Part shown: piece after piece, positions 45,012 to 56,483 of the stretch
How positions within the stretch are numbered: the first letter of the stretch is position 1
Layout: every line of letters starts with the position of its first letter
From: Aspidiotus rigidus
Taxonomy: Eukaryota; Arthropoda; Insecta; Hemiptera; Diaspididae
Direction: 5' to 3'
Length of the DNA: 64,000 bases
Assembly (NCBI GenBank): GCA_035079385.1
Contig: JAVHKY010000047.1
Location: 1-64,000 of the forward strand
Made by a program: the position numbers and the translations under genes
The notes under the pieces: generated by a model
What the model saw: only the letters and a program-made list of their open reading frames with translations
Databases searched by the model: none
What the model was told of the DNA's origin: nothing

Positions 45012-47763
45012 TTTTTTTTTTTTTAATTATTTTACGAGCATTATAAACTGCACGAGGGTTATTTGCTCGGCGTTAGAATCTTATTTTAGAACATTACTTA
45101 AATTAGGTTAAATTAGGTACGTATTGGTGGAATTGAGTGGCGATCGAACGGAATTTGTTGGTGAATTATATGAAGTTGTAGAATTGAGTGGTGCGTAAAT
45201 AAGTTAGGGTTGAGTCGATGGTTTCGGAGTTGTTGTTTAGTGCTGCATTGATATTGGAAGATATATTTAGGGAGGTTCGAGTGGGTTGCAGGACGGGGCA
45301 TGAGAAAAAAATGATCAACTGATAAATTTTCTTGGAGACAGTGAGGGCATGATGGAGGAGCGAGATTAGTGAGAAGATAAGTATGAGTAAGACGAGTGTG
45401 GCCTATTCGCAGCCGAGCTAAAATGACCTCCTCTTGCCTTGAATTTCGTTGGGATGAGGACCAAAATGTGGGTTCACGTTTTATTTTTCTTAATTATTTG
45501 TTATTCGACTGATTTTCCCAAGATGAGTGCCAAATTTTTTGTGATAATGAAGTGTGATATACCTTCAAGTCTTTTGCAGGTGATAGAATTGGATCAGTAA
45601 CTTTTGGTAGCGAAGTAGCCTTTTTAGCTGCTTCATCTACATCATCATGTAATGGAAAATTGACGTGGCCTGGAATCCAAGCCAGTGTGAGGTGAGAGTT
45701 TATTGAATGAATGGTATGAAGTGCAATGAAAATACGTTGGATCAAAGGATTATTTGAGAAAGGATCAGTCATAGCTTGAAGAGAGGAGAGGGAATCCGTT
45801 AGTAAAAGATATTTTTGTCCGGGCTGAAGCTGAGAGATTTGAGATAAACAGGCCAGAATTCCGTTTAATTCAGCTGTGTAGACTGACGCGGTATTTCGTA
45901 AACGACATATTGTTATTTTTTCGTTTATGGAGAACGCGTACCCTACTTTATGCTTGTGTTTAGAGCCATCTGTGAGACAAATGGTATGGTTGGGGAATTC
46001 GTCAATAATTAATTTTAGAATATGTTGCCTGACGATTGACTTGTCAATTTTAGGAACTTCTGTAAGGTCTAGTCGAATGTTGGGAATGGTGAAAAGCCAC
46101 GGAGGAATGGCTGAAATTATGGGGGGGGGGAGCTTGAATTTTGAATCTATGAGAAAGTGAGGATTGTTAGTGAGTGAGAATATGTTTGTGTGGTTGACGT
46201 GTAGAGACTGGATTAGTATGTGATAAAATGGATTTGTGAATCGGAAGATGGGGGAATTGAGATATAGAAATTAGAAGATTTGAGGAGAGTATTGTTCTAC
46301 GCACAGAGAGGGGCGGTTCAGCCGCTTCCGCGCACAAGCTCAGTTTCGGACTCGTTTTGAATGCTCCCAGTACGAGTCTGAGCGATGAGGTTTGGATTGT
46401 ATCTAGTAGCGATAGAGTAGTCGCACTAGCTAGAGTATAGATAGGGGATCCGTAATCCAACCGAGATCGAACAAGGCTTTTGTATAAATTTAGTAGTAAT
46501 TTTCGGTTGCATCCTGTACGGTGATGGGAGAGGTATTTCAGAACATTTATTGCACGTAGGCATTTGGCTTTTAGTCATTTAATATGAGTAACCCGTGATA
46601 GTTTTTGATCAAGTAAAAGTCCTAGAAATTTTGCTGAATTTGCGATTTTAATTTCGAAGTTTTGGAGAAAAAGGGGTGGAATAGATGGAACAGGTTTCTT
46701 TTTGTGGAAGATAACGAGGAATGTTTTTTTGGAGGAAAATTGGAATCCACGTTCCGACGACCATGTTGAAATATTGTCTAGTGTTTTTTGTAAAAGTCTA
46801 TGAGCCCTTTCAGGATTGGGAGAACGGAGTGAGAGGCTATAGTCGTCCGCGAACAGTCTTTGTGAGATTGGGTAATCTGCGTTGAGTGGGAGATCATCTA
46901 TGGCTACCAGGAAGAGGAGGACGCTGAGGACCTCTCCTTGTAGGACACCATTTTCGACTCTGTAGGATGAGGAGAATTTATCCTGTAGTCTAACTGATAT
47001 AGATCTATCCTGTAAAAAACTTTGTAAAATTTTTGCTAAATTGCCTTTAAGACCGAAATTGTATAGTTTTTGGCATATATAATGTCTCCAAACTCGGGGG
47101 TATGCTTCTTGAAGATCGAAGAATATAGTGTATAGAGGGGATTTTGAAAGGAAGGCTTCTTCGACTTGGTTTTGAAGATCCGAAAGAGCTTGTATTGTGT
47201 TTCCACCTCTTCTGAAGCCATATTGTATTGGTGATAGCAAGTTATTTTGTTTCAGAAACCACCAGAGTCTTTTATTAATTATTTTTTGGAATAGTTTGCC
47301 CAACACACTGGTAAGTGCGATGGGTCGGTAAGATGCCGGAAGTGAGGGGTCTGTGTTAGGTTTCAAAAGAGGGAGGATGAAGGCTAGTTTCCAATCTGAG
47401 GGGTAAATACCTTGTGAAAGAATATTATTGAAGAGTGATAGAAGATATTCGAGAGCGTTTGGATGTAATTTTTTTAGCATGGCAGCATGAATGTTATCAG
47501 GTCCTGGTGATGCGTTTTTAAGATTTTTGTGAAGCGTTGTGGAAAATTCAGCTAGTGTTATTGGTACATTATATGAGCATATTGAGTTCTCGGGAGATTC
47601 GAAATTTATTGGAGACATTTCTGCATGAAGCTGTTCTTGGAGAAATGATGAGGAATTATTTTCATTTGATGAGACAGAGGAAAAGTGGATAGCGAGAGCG
47701 TCTGATATATCTTGTGGATCAGAGAGGACCGAGTCATTTATTTCAATGTGATTGATTCGATGA
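45012..47763 (-). mobile_element. I-clade LINE inserted in the RTE element
   Basis: Minus strand, 5'-truncated in ORF2. RT: SPGPDNIHAAMLKKLHPNAL, PASYRPIALTSVLGKLFQKI, YTIFFDLQEAYPRVW, GVLQGEVLSVLLFLVAIDDL, QRLFADDYSLSLR. Next come YGSPIYTLASA, an RNase H domain (CLTDGSK, YTAELNGILACL, LLLTDSLSSLQAM, WIPGHVNF) and a zinc-knuckle-like end (RLRIGHTRLTHTYLL, CPHC, VDHFF). One in-frame stop (46575) and one frameshift (45.77-46.17 kb) break it. It ends in a poly-A (T run 45010-45024 on plus). ACTTGAGATT occurs at both edges. Confidence 0.87.
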
Positions 47764-47995
47764 ACTTGAGATTGTTTCGTTTAATTGTTCATAGAAAGCT
47801 TCTATTTCTTCATCTTTCGAAGCGGCTGTTGGGGCATACACTTGTAATATTACTATTTCGTTCCGATTTCCTATTTTAACTCTGATCATAGCCAGTCTGT
47901 CATTTATTCCTTCGAACCCAATTATCTTTTCTCCCCATTCCCCGGTATATATCTGTGACTATAAACGCGCTCTTAGGAATATTATTCAGCTTTCT
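47764..47995 (-). mobile_element. RTE-type LINE, 5' portion (endonuclease N-terminal part)
   Basis: Minus strand: KIIGFEGINDRLAMIRVKIG, NRNEIVILQVYAPTAASKDE, IEAFYEQLNETI, ending at the I-LINE edge. QVYAPT is a hallmark of the RTE endonuclease. Joins in sense to GDFNSKVG at 44970 across the insertion. A frameshift near 47945 separates it from SAFIVTDIYRGM upstream. Confidence 0.8.
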
Positions 47996-48960
47996 AGCTC
48001 ATCAGGAAGTGCAAAAAACTCCTGGGCGAAAAAAGTGGTGCTATTTAGGGATTTTATATACAGGATGGGTTTTGCTACCGATTCGTCATGATTCTATCCC
48101 GGCCGAGTTTCTATTGAGCTTCATGACTTAAACCTACTGTGGATATCAAGAAAAATTATGGATCTTATTACCGGAGGACCCGTTTCATGTAAAAGTTGAC
48201 CAAGCGACAAAATTCAGTTTTCCAGAAAACGTCATCCGAAGTTAAGCGAACATCATGGAGATTTATCGTGATGTATTCAACGTGAGTATGCAATTTTGCG
48301 TCGCGAAACCGAACTCTAGCAATTCTACTACTTCTCACACTCTTTTTCCAAAGATCCTAAAACAGAAGAGGATGGTGACCAATTAGTCACTCTCCACCAT
48401 AATGTGTTAAAGAGATAATTCTTCCTACGTAAAGTATTTCTATCTTAAATTCGGTGGCCTATTCCCGAACAAGCTTCTTTATACTAGAAATGTTACCCGA
48501 TGCGGTACTCATGATGAAGAATACATCAACTGATCAACGTACTCTACAAACCGATAATAATTGTTTCAAATCGGTTCGAATTTTCGTATGTAGTTAAATA
48601 CTAAAAGAATAATCAGACGCGACGTTAACGACGTACACTGGCCGACAAGTCGAGACTTGCACGCCGTCGATGAATCATCCTGAATACGGTCCACTTGTTC
48701 CCCGTCGCGTTATTCCTTTTCATTCTCTCGTTTTGCAGCAGCTTACCGCTGCGAAGATTCTGTTTTCTTATTCCTTCTATTATTATTCTCCTCTCATCTC
48801 TTTTGGTTTTTTTCGATTAGGTGACCACCTAATTCAACAGGGTCAGGTGTATTTCTTGTCAACGCGCGCACTCGTAGGCGGGGATAACATGGTCTTTCTC
48901 CTTCTTCTTTCTATCATCGCTTCTTCGTACCTAACTTTTGCTTTTACCAGCATCATCCGA
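47996..48960. other. Intergenic, nothing recognised
   Basis: The 105-codon plus frame at 48670-48987 is hydrophobic in parts but shows no family motif. No repeat seen. Confidence 0.4.
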
Positions 48961-48974
48961 TACTTCTCCAGCGA

Positions 48975-49181
48975 TCGCGGTTTATGATCGACAGTCAGTC
49001 TACATCTTCACCTACCTTGCGAGTGGTCGTGAGAACTGAGTTTTAGATTAAGAAATAATATTAATTTGTGGCTGTGAAAATTTTGCGTTTATCCCTCTTC
49101 CTTCGCGCCGTGAAGTGCCGTACGTGTGTTGTTCCGTTGCGTTTGCGTTCGAGAAACTGGTCCGCTCCAACCAACGTCCAG
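48975..49181 (+). promoter_or_regulatory. Possible transcription start and non-coding first exon
   Basis: GC-richer island in AT-rich surroundings with an initiator-like CAGTCAGTC at about 48991, and a good splice donor CCAACGTCCAG/GTAATG at 49181. Could be the 5' leader of a plus-strand gene whose first coding exon is at 61400, but the link is a guess. Confidence 0.22.
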
Positions 49182-50671
49182 GTAATGATGTTGTATCCCT
49201 TACTATTGCATCATCTATTTTTTTTCCACGTTTTTTTAAAACCCTTTTTTTGTTATGGGTAATGTCGGTACTCGATTTTGGAATTTTTTTTTCAACACTT
49301 GCCAGGGACTCGCGATTTTCATTGGACGGATGAAGTTTTTTCTGATGCAACGAAATTTGCGGGCTATATACCATTTTTTATACGTTTTTTAATGTGAAAT
49401 GATCATCAGCGACTTTTGAATCAATTGTCTTGATTTTCGGAACTATACCAGTTAGATACATTATTTTCGTGTATAATTGAATAAATTACCCTTTGAAAAT
49501 TACGACTCTGTAAAACCGATCGGAACATTCACTCGGATGCATTTTCGCATTATCGTATGAATTCCCATTGACAGATTGGACCTAATTATTTTTCTAAAAC
49601 TAGCCCGTACGTAGGTCTAATTAGAGAAATTTCTTCAAATGCGGATAGGATTTTAAAATACACGCGTTTACCGACCTACTAGTGTCGATGAACTCCGTGC
49701 ACTGTGCAGTGAAATATTTTAACCGGCAAATTTGTGTCCATCGTTTACTCAATCGATATTCTCTTCCAAAATTTTTGTAAACTGTCGCTAAAAAACTGAA
49801 TTACTCGATCGTTCCATGAATGACCCTCTACCTTAAGAAAAATGATTGACGTATTATATCGAGGGTACCTAACTATTAGGAGAATAGGATCTTCGGCTCA
49901 ATGTGTGCGTGTGTAAATCAAATCACGCTTCATATTTTACTAGCAACATATAAACGTCGAAATTCATAAAGCTCTCCAAAAAACGAGTAGGTACCTATTG
50001 TTACCATGAGACACCGACTTTACTATCGAATTGTTCATTGAAAATAGTTTCTGAAAATCGTCAGTAAACTTAACATAATTATTCAACATTTTTACTTTCA
50101 ACGTGCTTATTTTTTCAAAGAAGAAAATTCAGAAGTATGTATTTTTATCGTGATCCAGAAGAAAGGGACGTATTATTTTTTTTGTACGGCAGAATCGTCT
50201 TGAATTTGGTGAAGATGTTGATTTTTCGATTCAGACAAATTGATTCTTCTCTTTTAGGCTGTACTTTCTTTTTCCGTTACTGAAAAAATGATCACCAAAG
50301 CCAGTTACAATAGTTCAAATCTATTATTATTATCATCAATATTACGAGTATTCCGCTGAAAATTTGAATCTAGGCTTTTCTTAGATCGAAAGGTACCTAA
50401 TGACATTTCAATGTTTTGCAAAACAGTATCTGCTAGAGTTATAGAAGAAATATTTTTCTCTAGATCGTTGCTGAATATGTTCTCACTGCATTCGACCCTC
50501 GCATTTCTAGATCGCGGATCTGAATTGATTTTTTCGAAATCTAGCGAGTATAAATTCTCAAATCCGAACAGGCAATTTTACTATCCTCCTTCCCCAACTT
50601 GATCGTCTTTTTCACTGCGTAAACTCCGCTACTTACTGGTTCCCTCATCTTCAACTAAATTAGACCACAAT
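49182..50671. other. Intergenic or intron, nothing recognised
   Basis: AT-rich, without coding-like frames or repeats that I could identify. Confidence 0.4.
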
Positions 50672-51051
50672 TGGCCAAGTTTTTGATATTGAATATCGAT
50701 CGATACATCTGCAATATTATATCCATCGAGCCTAATAATGGCTCCCATAAGAAACACATGCGGAGCAAAGATCATTATGTTACTGATTGAAAACAAGAAA
50801 TAATTACGAGATGAAAAGGTTGATTTTGAAATACTTATGATTATAAAAATTGAAATAGCGTATTATTGTTTCCTTTTTTAAATATTCAATATTTTTCATT
50901 CGTGAAACGATGATCTTTCCTCCTTATGTACTTCTTATGGGAGCCATTATTTTCGAAGGAAATATTTTGGGTACTCCGGGGTACTCTTACTCTTACAAAC
51001 AGCAAATCGGGTGTATCGATCGATGTTGTTCGACATCGAAAATTTGGTCCA
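50672..51051. mobile_element. MITE with CGATCGAT-bearing terminal inverted repeats, copy 2
   Basis: About 380 bp and similar to 18889-19228 in ends and middle (GAGCAAAGATCATTATGTTACT, shared as GCAAAGATCATT). Terminal repeats GCCAAGTTTTTGATATTGA and TCGAAAATTTGGTCC flank ATCGATCGAT palindromes at both ends. Confidence 0.75.
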
Positions 51052-51202
51052 TTAACTTGGAACTATTTTTTTGCGATCCAAACTCATGGAGATGATGAAC
51101 TCTGATCTGTACGTGGGAAAAAAAATTATACCAGAAAAAGACGGATTGCGGATTCTGAATCACAGTTGAAAATTTTCGCGATCTGTATCCAAACCATTTA
51201 TG

Positions 51203-51462
51203 ACATGTTCCATGTCTTTTCTCTCGCCGGACCCCGATTTTGAAACTCGCGAGTACACCCCGCCTAATAATAATTATTATAAATAAATAAATAAATAAAT
51301 GAATAAGTAATTAAATAATTAAATAAATAAATAATTAAATAATTGAATAATTAAATAATTAAATGATTAAATAATTAATATAATTAATAATTAGAAAATC
51401 TCTACCTCGTGGGTGATTCAGAAATTCGCGAGTACACCCGGCGTAATAATAATAATTAATAA

Positions 51463-51493
<31 letters not shown>

Positions 51494-52275
51494 ATGATTA
51501 AATAATTAATATAATTATTAATTAGAGAATCTCTACCCCGTGGGTGATTCAGAAATTCGCGAGTACACCCCGCGTAATAATAATAAATAATTAATTAATT
51601 AATAATTAGATAATTGAATAATTAAATAATTAATTACCGTGCGTCCGTGCACATCTCTACCTCGTGGGTGATTCAGGAATTCGCGAGTACACCCCGCGTA
51701 ATAATAATAATTAATAATAAATAAATAAAATAAGTAAATAAATAAATAATATTAAATAATTAAATAATTAAATAAATAATAATTAAATGATTAAATAAAT
51801 AAATAATTAATATAATTAATAACTAGAAAATTTTCCAAGTCCCTCATCCTATCATATATGGCTGGATAGTCGAAATTTTTTCAAGTCCCCTAGACTTGAA
51901 TTGTCTCATACCATTCTAATACAACAGCGAGACAGGGGGCGAACGAGCGGAGCGAGTTCGCGCTACCTCATATTTCTCATAGAAGACTTGAATTTTCTCA
52001 TACCATTCCAATACAACAGCGAGACGGGGGCGAACGAGCGAAGCGAGTTTGCCCCACGAAAGTTGATACCTCAAAATATAGAACACCCACAATTACCTCA
52101 AAATATTTCTCATACAAGACTTATACGACGCCAGGATAGGTAAAGGGGTAAACGAATAATATCTCACGAACACTTGACCTAGTAAAGCCTAGACTGAAAT
52201 ATTTCAAGATGACTGATAAAATATAAAAGACATGGAACATGATCTTCATTTATTTGGCTATGCCAGAAAATTTTT
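51203..52275 (+). mobile_element. E element copy 2 (complete)
   Basis: From ACATGTTCCATGTC to GACATGGAACATG and the tail TTCATTTATTTGGCTATGCC-AGAAAATTTTT. Has four CGCGAGTACACCC modules separated by (AAAT)n/AATTA blocks, then the CCAAGTCCC module, two CCATTCTAATACAACAGCGA-type modules with the GAACGAGCGGAGCGAGTTC palindrome, and the GATAGGTAAAGGGGTAAACG module. Confidence 0.85.
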
Positions 52276-52325
52276 CATTCTAGTATCCGTGATCCGAGAT
52301 GGAATCATTTTGCGCTTACCCTTAC

Positions 52326-52631
52326 TAGAGCCCTATAATAATGAGTGAGGACATGGATCGCCATATTTAATTTATGTTATCATTAATCCTCGCAGTTCCC
52401 TAATAGGGCGAGAAATTAATACTATAGGTGAAACTATTTTGTATCCCTTAAAAGCACTATTTTACTTTGGCACTGGTACCTGTATTCTAAAACAAATTCT
52501 AGTCGTTCCCCTATCATTTTCAAATTGTGGTCAACTGTTATCAGTCATTGACAGAGGGAAGTCAGAAGATATATAATGACGTAACGACTAAATATGGCGG
52601 CCCATGTCCTCGCTCGTTATTATAGGGCTCC
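52326..52631. mobile_element. hAT-like MITE with 8-bp target duplication
   Basis: 306 bp with about 42-bp imperfect terminal inverted repeats (GAGCCCTATAATAATGAGTG at the left; CACTCGTTATTATAGGGCTC-like at the right). Directly flanked by ACCCTTAC at 52318-52325 and 52632-52639, an exact 8-bp duplication as made by hAT transposases. No coding capacity. Confidence 0.85.
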
Positions 52632-52639
52632 ACCCTTAC

Positions 52640-53004
52640 CATTTAGAATCGTTTCCTGTTTTCAATTGAATTTACATCGCGAAGTGTATCAGTCTTTAAA
52701 AAACGATTTTCACTGCACCAAAACTAACTATTCTTATCAAATCGAAGTAGATACAATTTGCCAAATCCAGCGCATATCGATTTTTTGTGTATCTACTAAT
52801 CGAATTCGAATACCTATTGTTCACCAAAGTTGCTTAAAATTAGTAGGTATACCTACTCCATTTCGTGATCGTTTTTAGGAATTAGTTCGACTACTCTTGC
52901 TGTCCTGAAAATACGTCTTACATGGGAGAAAATTGATCATATTCGCGAAAATTGTTTCAAAATTTATGATTCAGAATGTAAAATTTTTTCGGCTATATTG
53001 ATCC
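52640..53004. other. Intergenic, nothing recognised
   Basis: AT-rich; no feature supported. Confidence 0.4.
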
Positions 53005-53010
53005 TGGTCA

Positions 53011-53409
53011 CAGGGTGTCTACCAGGTCAACTAAGTCAAGTAAGTCAATTAAAGTCAACTTTTTTGAAATATGGTCAACTAAGTCAAGTAAAGTCAACTT
53101 TTCTATCCGTAGGTCAACGAAAAAGTCGAAAAATGCATAATTTTGTGTAAAGAATGTTTTTACCTGTCTTCCTATATGCACAATATCTAGGTATAATCAA
53201 CAAACTTCTGACTTTTAAAATGACACTTCTCTCAATTAAATATTAATTCTTGCAAACGAATAAAAAAGTATCGAAATTACAGTATTAGTTTGGAGAGGAG
53301 AGGGGAGGGGGGGGGGGGGAGTTTGATATTTTTTAGGGTCAAATAAAATATCGAAAAAAGGTCAAATAATGTCAACTATTTCCATTTTTCAATTCTGGTA
53401 GACACCATG
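53011..53409. mobile_element. MITE with GGTGTCTACCAG terminal inverted repeats
   Basis: 399 bp, ends CAGGGTGTCTACCAG and CTGGTAGACACCATG, flanked by TGGTCA at 53005-53010 and 53410-53415. The interior has repeated GTCAACTAAGTCAAGTAAAG units next to both ends and a run of 13 G at about 53309. A 5' fragment of a sister copy is at 63012. Confidence 0.8.
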
Positions 53410-53888
53410 TGGTCAGGAAATGATTTCGCTCAATCTGAACATTCCTTGTGTCCGATTCCTAATTTTCTCGCTCCAGGGTTTCATTTCTCGGAGCAATAAA
53501 ATTTTCATTTGGATTTCGTTCCGGTTTTTGCTCTTTTTTTATTTTTCAAATTTTTCTCCATTATTAGTTACAAAAATGTCTGCTACGAGAACCAGGAAAG
53601 GGGATGCACCGTGAAATACTAGAATTATGAGGGCGCCCAATGATTACATTTTAACGTGATCAGAAAAAATGCTTGAAATTGATAACTTCTGGTCTATTCT
53701 TTGAAAATGTGTAGTAAAAACTGATTGAAATTTTTCGTTTTTTGTTCCAATTTTGGTCAATAAAATCTTTTGTATCCCTTCGGTAATCACTCCTATTTTT
53801 TCGCTCCCATGGAGGTTTTTCAGTCGCTCACCGGTTTTCGCGCAGAAATACATATTACTTATTAGAATAATGTAGGTAGGCACAATTT

Positions 53889-54035
53889 GAGTCGCGCTCA
53901 GCGAAACCATGTACTAAGTCGGAAAAAAAAAATCTGATTTTTTTTTATTCAAGCAGAAGACCTCTTCTAAAAATTTCACCAAAAATCGGATTTTTTTTTT
54001 TCCGACTTAGTACATGGTTTCGCTGAGCGCGACTC
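53889..54035. mobile_element. Foldback MITE, nearly perfect 46-bp arms
   Basis: GAGTCGCGCTCAGCGAAACC and the following 26 bases to 53934 are repeated inverted at 53990-54035; the loop is about 55 bp. The identity of the arms suggests a recent element or active pairing. Confidence 0.85.
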
Positions 54036-56140
54036 ACTTATCAGTGGCGCAGGTCGAACCCCCCAAGACACATGACATATCCCATTTTATTCTAAATAAT
54101 TTTTCCACAAATTTTTTTGTAACATTTCTTTTCTCTCACTTCTTCAATTTCCGCCTCCACTAAAAAATTTTCTGGCTGCGCTATCTGCCATTTACTAACT
54201 ATGAAGAAGGGAAAAACGTGTGTCAAGTGTTGGATAAATAACCGAAAACAGCATGTTGTATGTAATATTGTATTTTTTTTTAATTTCATTTATCATTCAT
54301 CAGAAAATATATTAATGGAAGTAACCATATTTATAATCGGTTATAAAAAAGGGTCGCCAATGACAGGTATTGCATATTTTGGACCAATTTTGGACAAGTA
54401 TCGAACATTAAATTATTTCTCCAACTTTATTTATGACAATTTATACATTATTAGGTCACTTTGTGAATGTCCTTCAATCTTAATATTTGTATACGTACAC
54501 ATCATTTTTTTTTCTGTAGAAAAGTACATAGATAAGTTATGCCTGTATACTGCGAAATTATTTGTCTTGAAAAAATTTATAACGCAGAGTAGATGAGCTA
54601 AGGCTTGCCTTTCCGGTATCATCGAGTGACGTCAAATCGATTAAGTATTCGGACGACGAACGTTATCGATTTGACAGGATGTAGTTTCCAATTATAATAC
54701 GATAATAAAGAAAGTTTTGAGATAATATAATAATGTTCATAATATTCTGAAAAACTTGATTCCCAAGTGCGTGATTGACGTGATAGAATTCACACACGCA
54801 TTCACATCATCGAGTCTGGTAAGACCTGAACTTATTATTGAAATTTGGAAAATAGATTTTTTTATGAGATACGTTTCTCAAATTTGAAAGTATACCGTAT
54901 GTCAACTTAGTAATTATCACAAAACGTTATCCAATTCGTACAAAACACACGCACACACACTAAAAACATACATTTAGGTAAGACCTAATCGGGAAGTTGG
55001 CTTTGAATGTAAAGAGAGTATGTTTTTGCATCGTGTTGAAATCGAGTACAAAAAAACGATTTTTTTTTTTTTTGTCTCATTTTGAAACACTAATATTGTA
55101 CAGAGCGAATTCTTTTAGCTTGTAGAAGGAATAATTTCACTGAAGAAATTGTTCGTTGAACGTTGATCATTTTTTTTTTTTTATCAAATACCTATTCCCA
55201 AGTACTTTAGAACGTAGAAAGTGAAAATTTGAAGAATCATAACTTCAAATGAATTCTCAAATTTGTATTCCATTGATTAGTGGATGGAAATTCGAAATTT
55301 TTTCATCATACACTGAGTCATAAAAGGGTTGTTCGTAGGATACCTACTTGATTTAACGTTGTCATTAATACCGAATTTATTCGATTCGTCGCCAAAATGT
55401 TATCTTGAATCCTATTCCCCAGTTCGTCGGTAGTGAACCTATATTTAATTTTTTCATTAATAATGAAGCAGAGAAGATTTTTTTCCCCTAAAGGTCAGCA
55501 TCGATGTAATTTCGTCTAGCGAATATTCGACTTCGTTGTTATGTTCTTAGAAATATGAGAAAAGTCTGGACACTATAGAATATCTATAAAATAGATGAGA
55601 TCATAATGTTCGAAATGTTTTGTCTCTGTTTGCGTCCGTCATAAGATGAAAGAGTCCTCCGTGTCAAAGAAATTCCAGGATCTTGAAAACTAGTAAATTA
55701 AGGTATGTTGATGAATGTGCCCCGCATGTATTTTCCTCGACTCGTCTTCATTTTTTTTTTCCACAATCCTTATAATTTTATGAATCATTACTCGGTATTG
55801 TAGCGAATCGTAAAATCTGAATTGTAAGTACAATCATAGAGCCATCGCACGGCTACACTGCTGACTTGCCGTTTTGTAGTCGGTACGTGGAACGTAGATC
55901 AAAAAAACTGACCTGTCAAACAGCTGTACAGTATAAAGTCTGCCTTTATGTGTATTTTGCGCGCTTTTCGAGTCCAATGGTATGATCTAGATCATATACT
56001 TCAATATTTTTACTTACGAAATTTCGAATATATCTCATTTAAAGGGAAATGATACCTAGTATTTTTTGTTCATTTGCGGTTCTTTAAAAATTGAGGAATT
56101 GGTCAATTATTTTACGCAGTGATAATTCGAAGGACCTGTT
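54036..56140. other. AT-rich intergenic region
   Basis: No gene. Contains a perfect 11-bp inverted repeat GTCAAATCGAT/ATCGATTTGAC (54631-54641 and 54665-54675) with a 23-bp spacer, otherwise unstructured T runs. Confidence 0.45.
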
Positions 56141-56141
56141 G

Positions 56142-56446
56142 ACATGTTCCATGTCTTTTCTCTCGCCGGACCCCGATTGTGTGTGAAACTCGCGAGTACA
56201 CACCCCCCCCCCCTCAAGAGAAATCTCTACCCCGCGGGTGATTTAGAAATTCGCGAGTACACCCCGCGTAATAATAATAATTAATAATTAAATAAATAAA
56301 TAAATAAATAAAAAATAATTAAATAATTGAATAAATAAATAATTAATATAATTAATAATTAGAAAATCTCTACCCCGTGGGTGATTCAGAAATTCGCGAG
56401 TACACCCCGCGTAATAATAATAAATAATTAATTAATTAATTAATAA

Positions 56447-56483
<37 letters not shown>

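Noticed and set aside
48670..48987. 105-codon plus frame with hydrophobic stretches
   Set aside because: No family motif and biased composition; overlaps the possible promoter region.
51901..52143. 80-codon frame in E2 and similar frames at 36514 and 63743
   Set aside because: They run across modules without conserved start or frame between copies; E elements have no supported protein.
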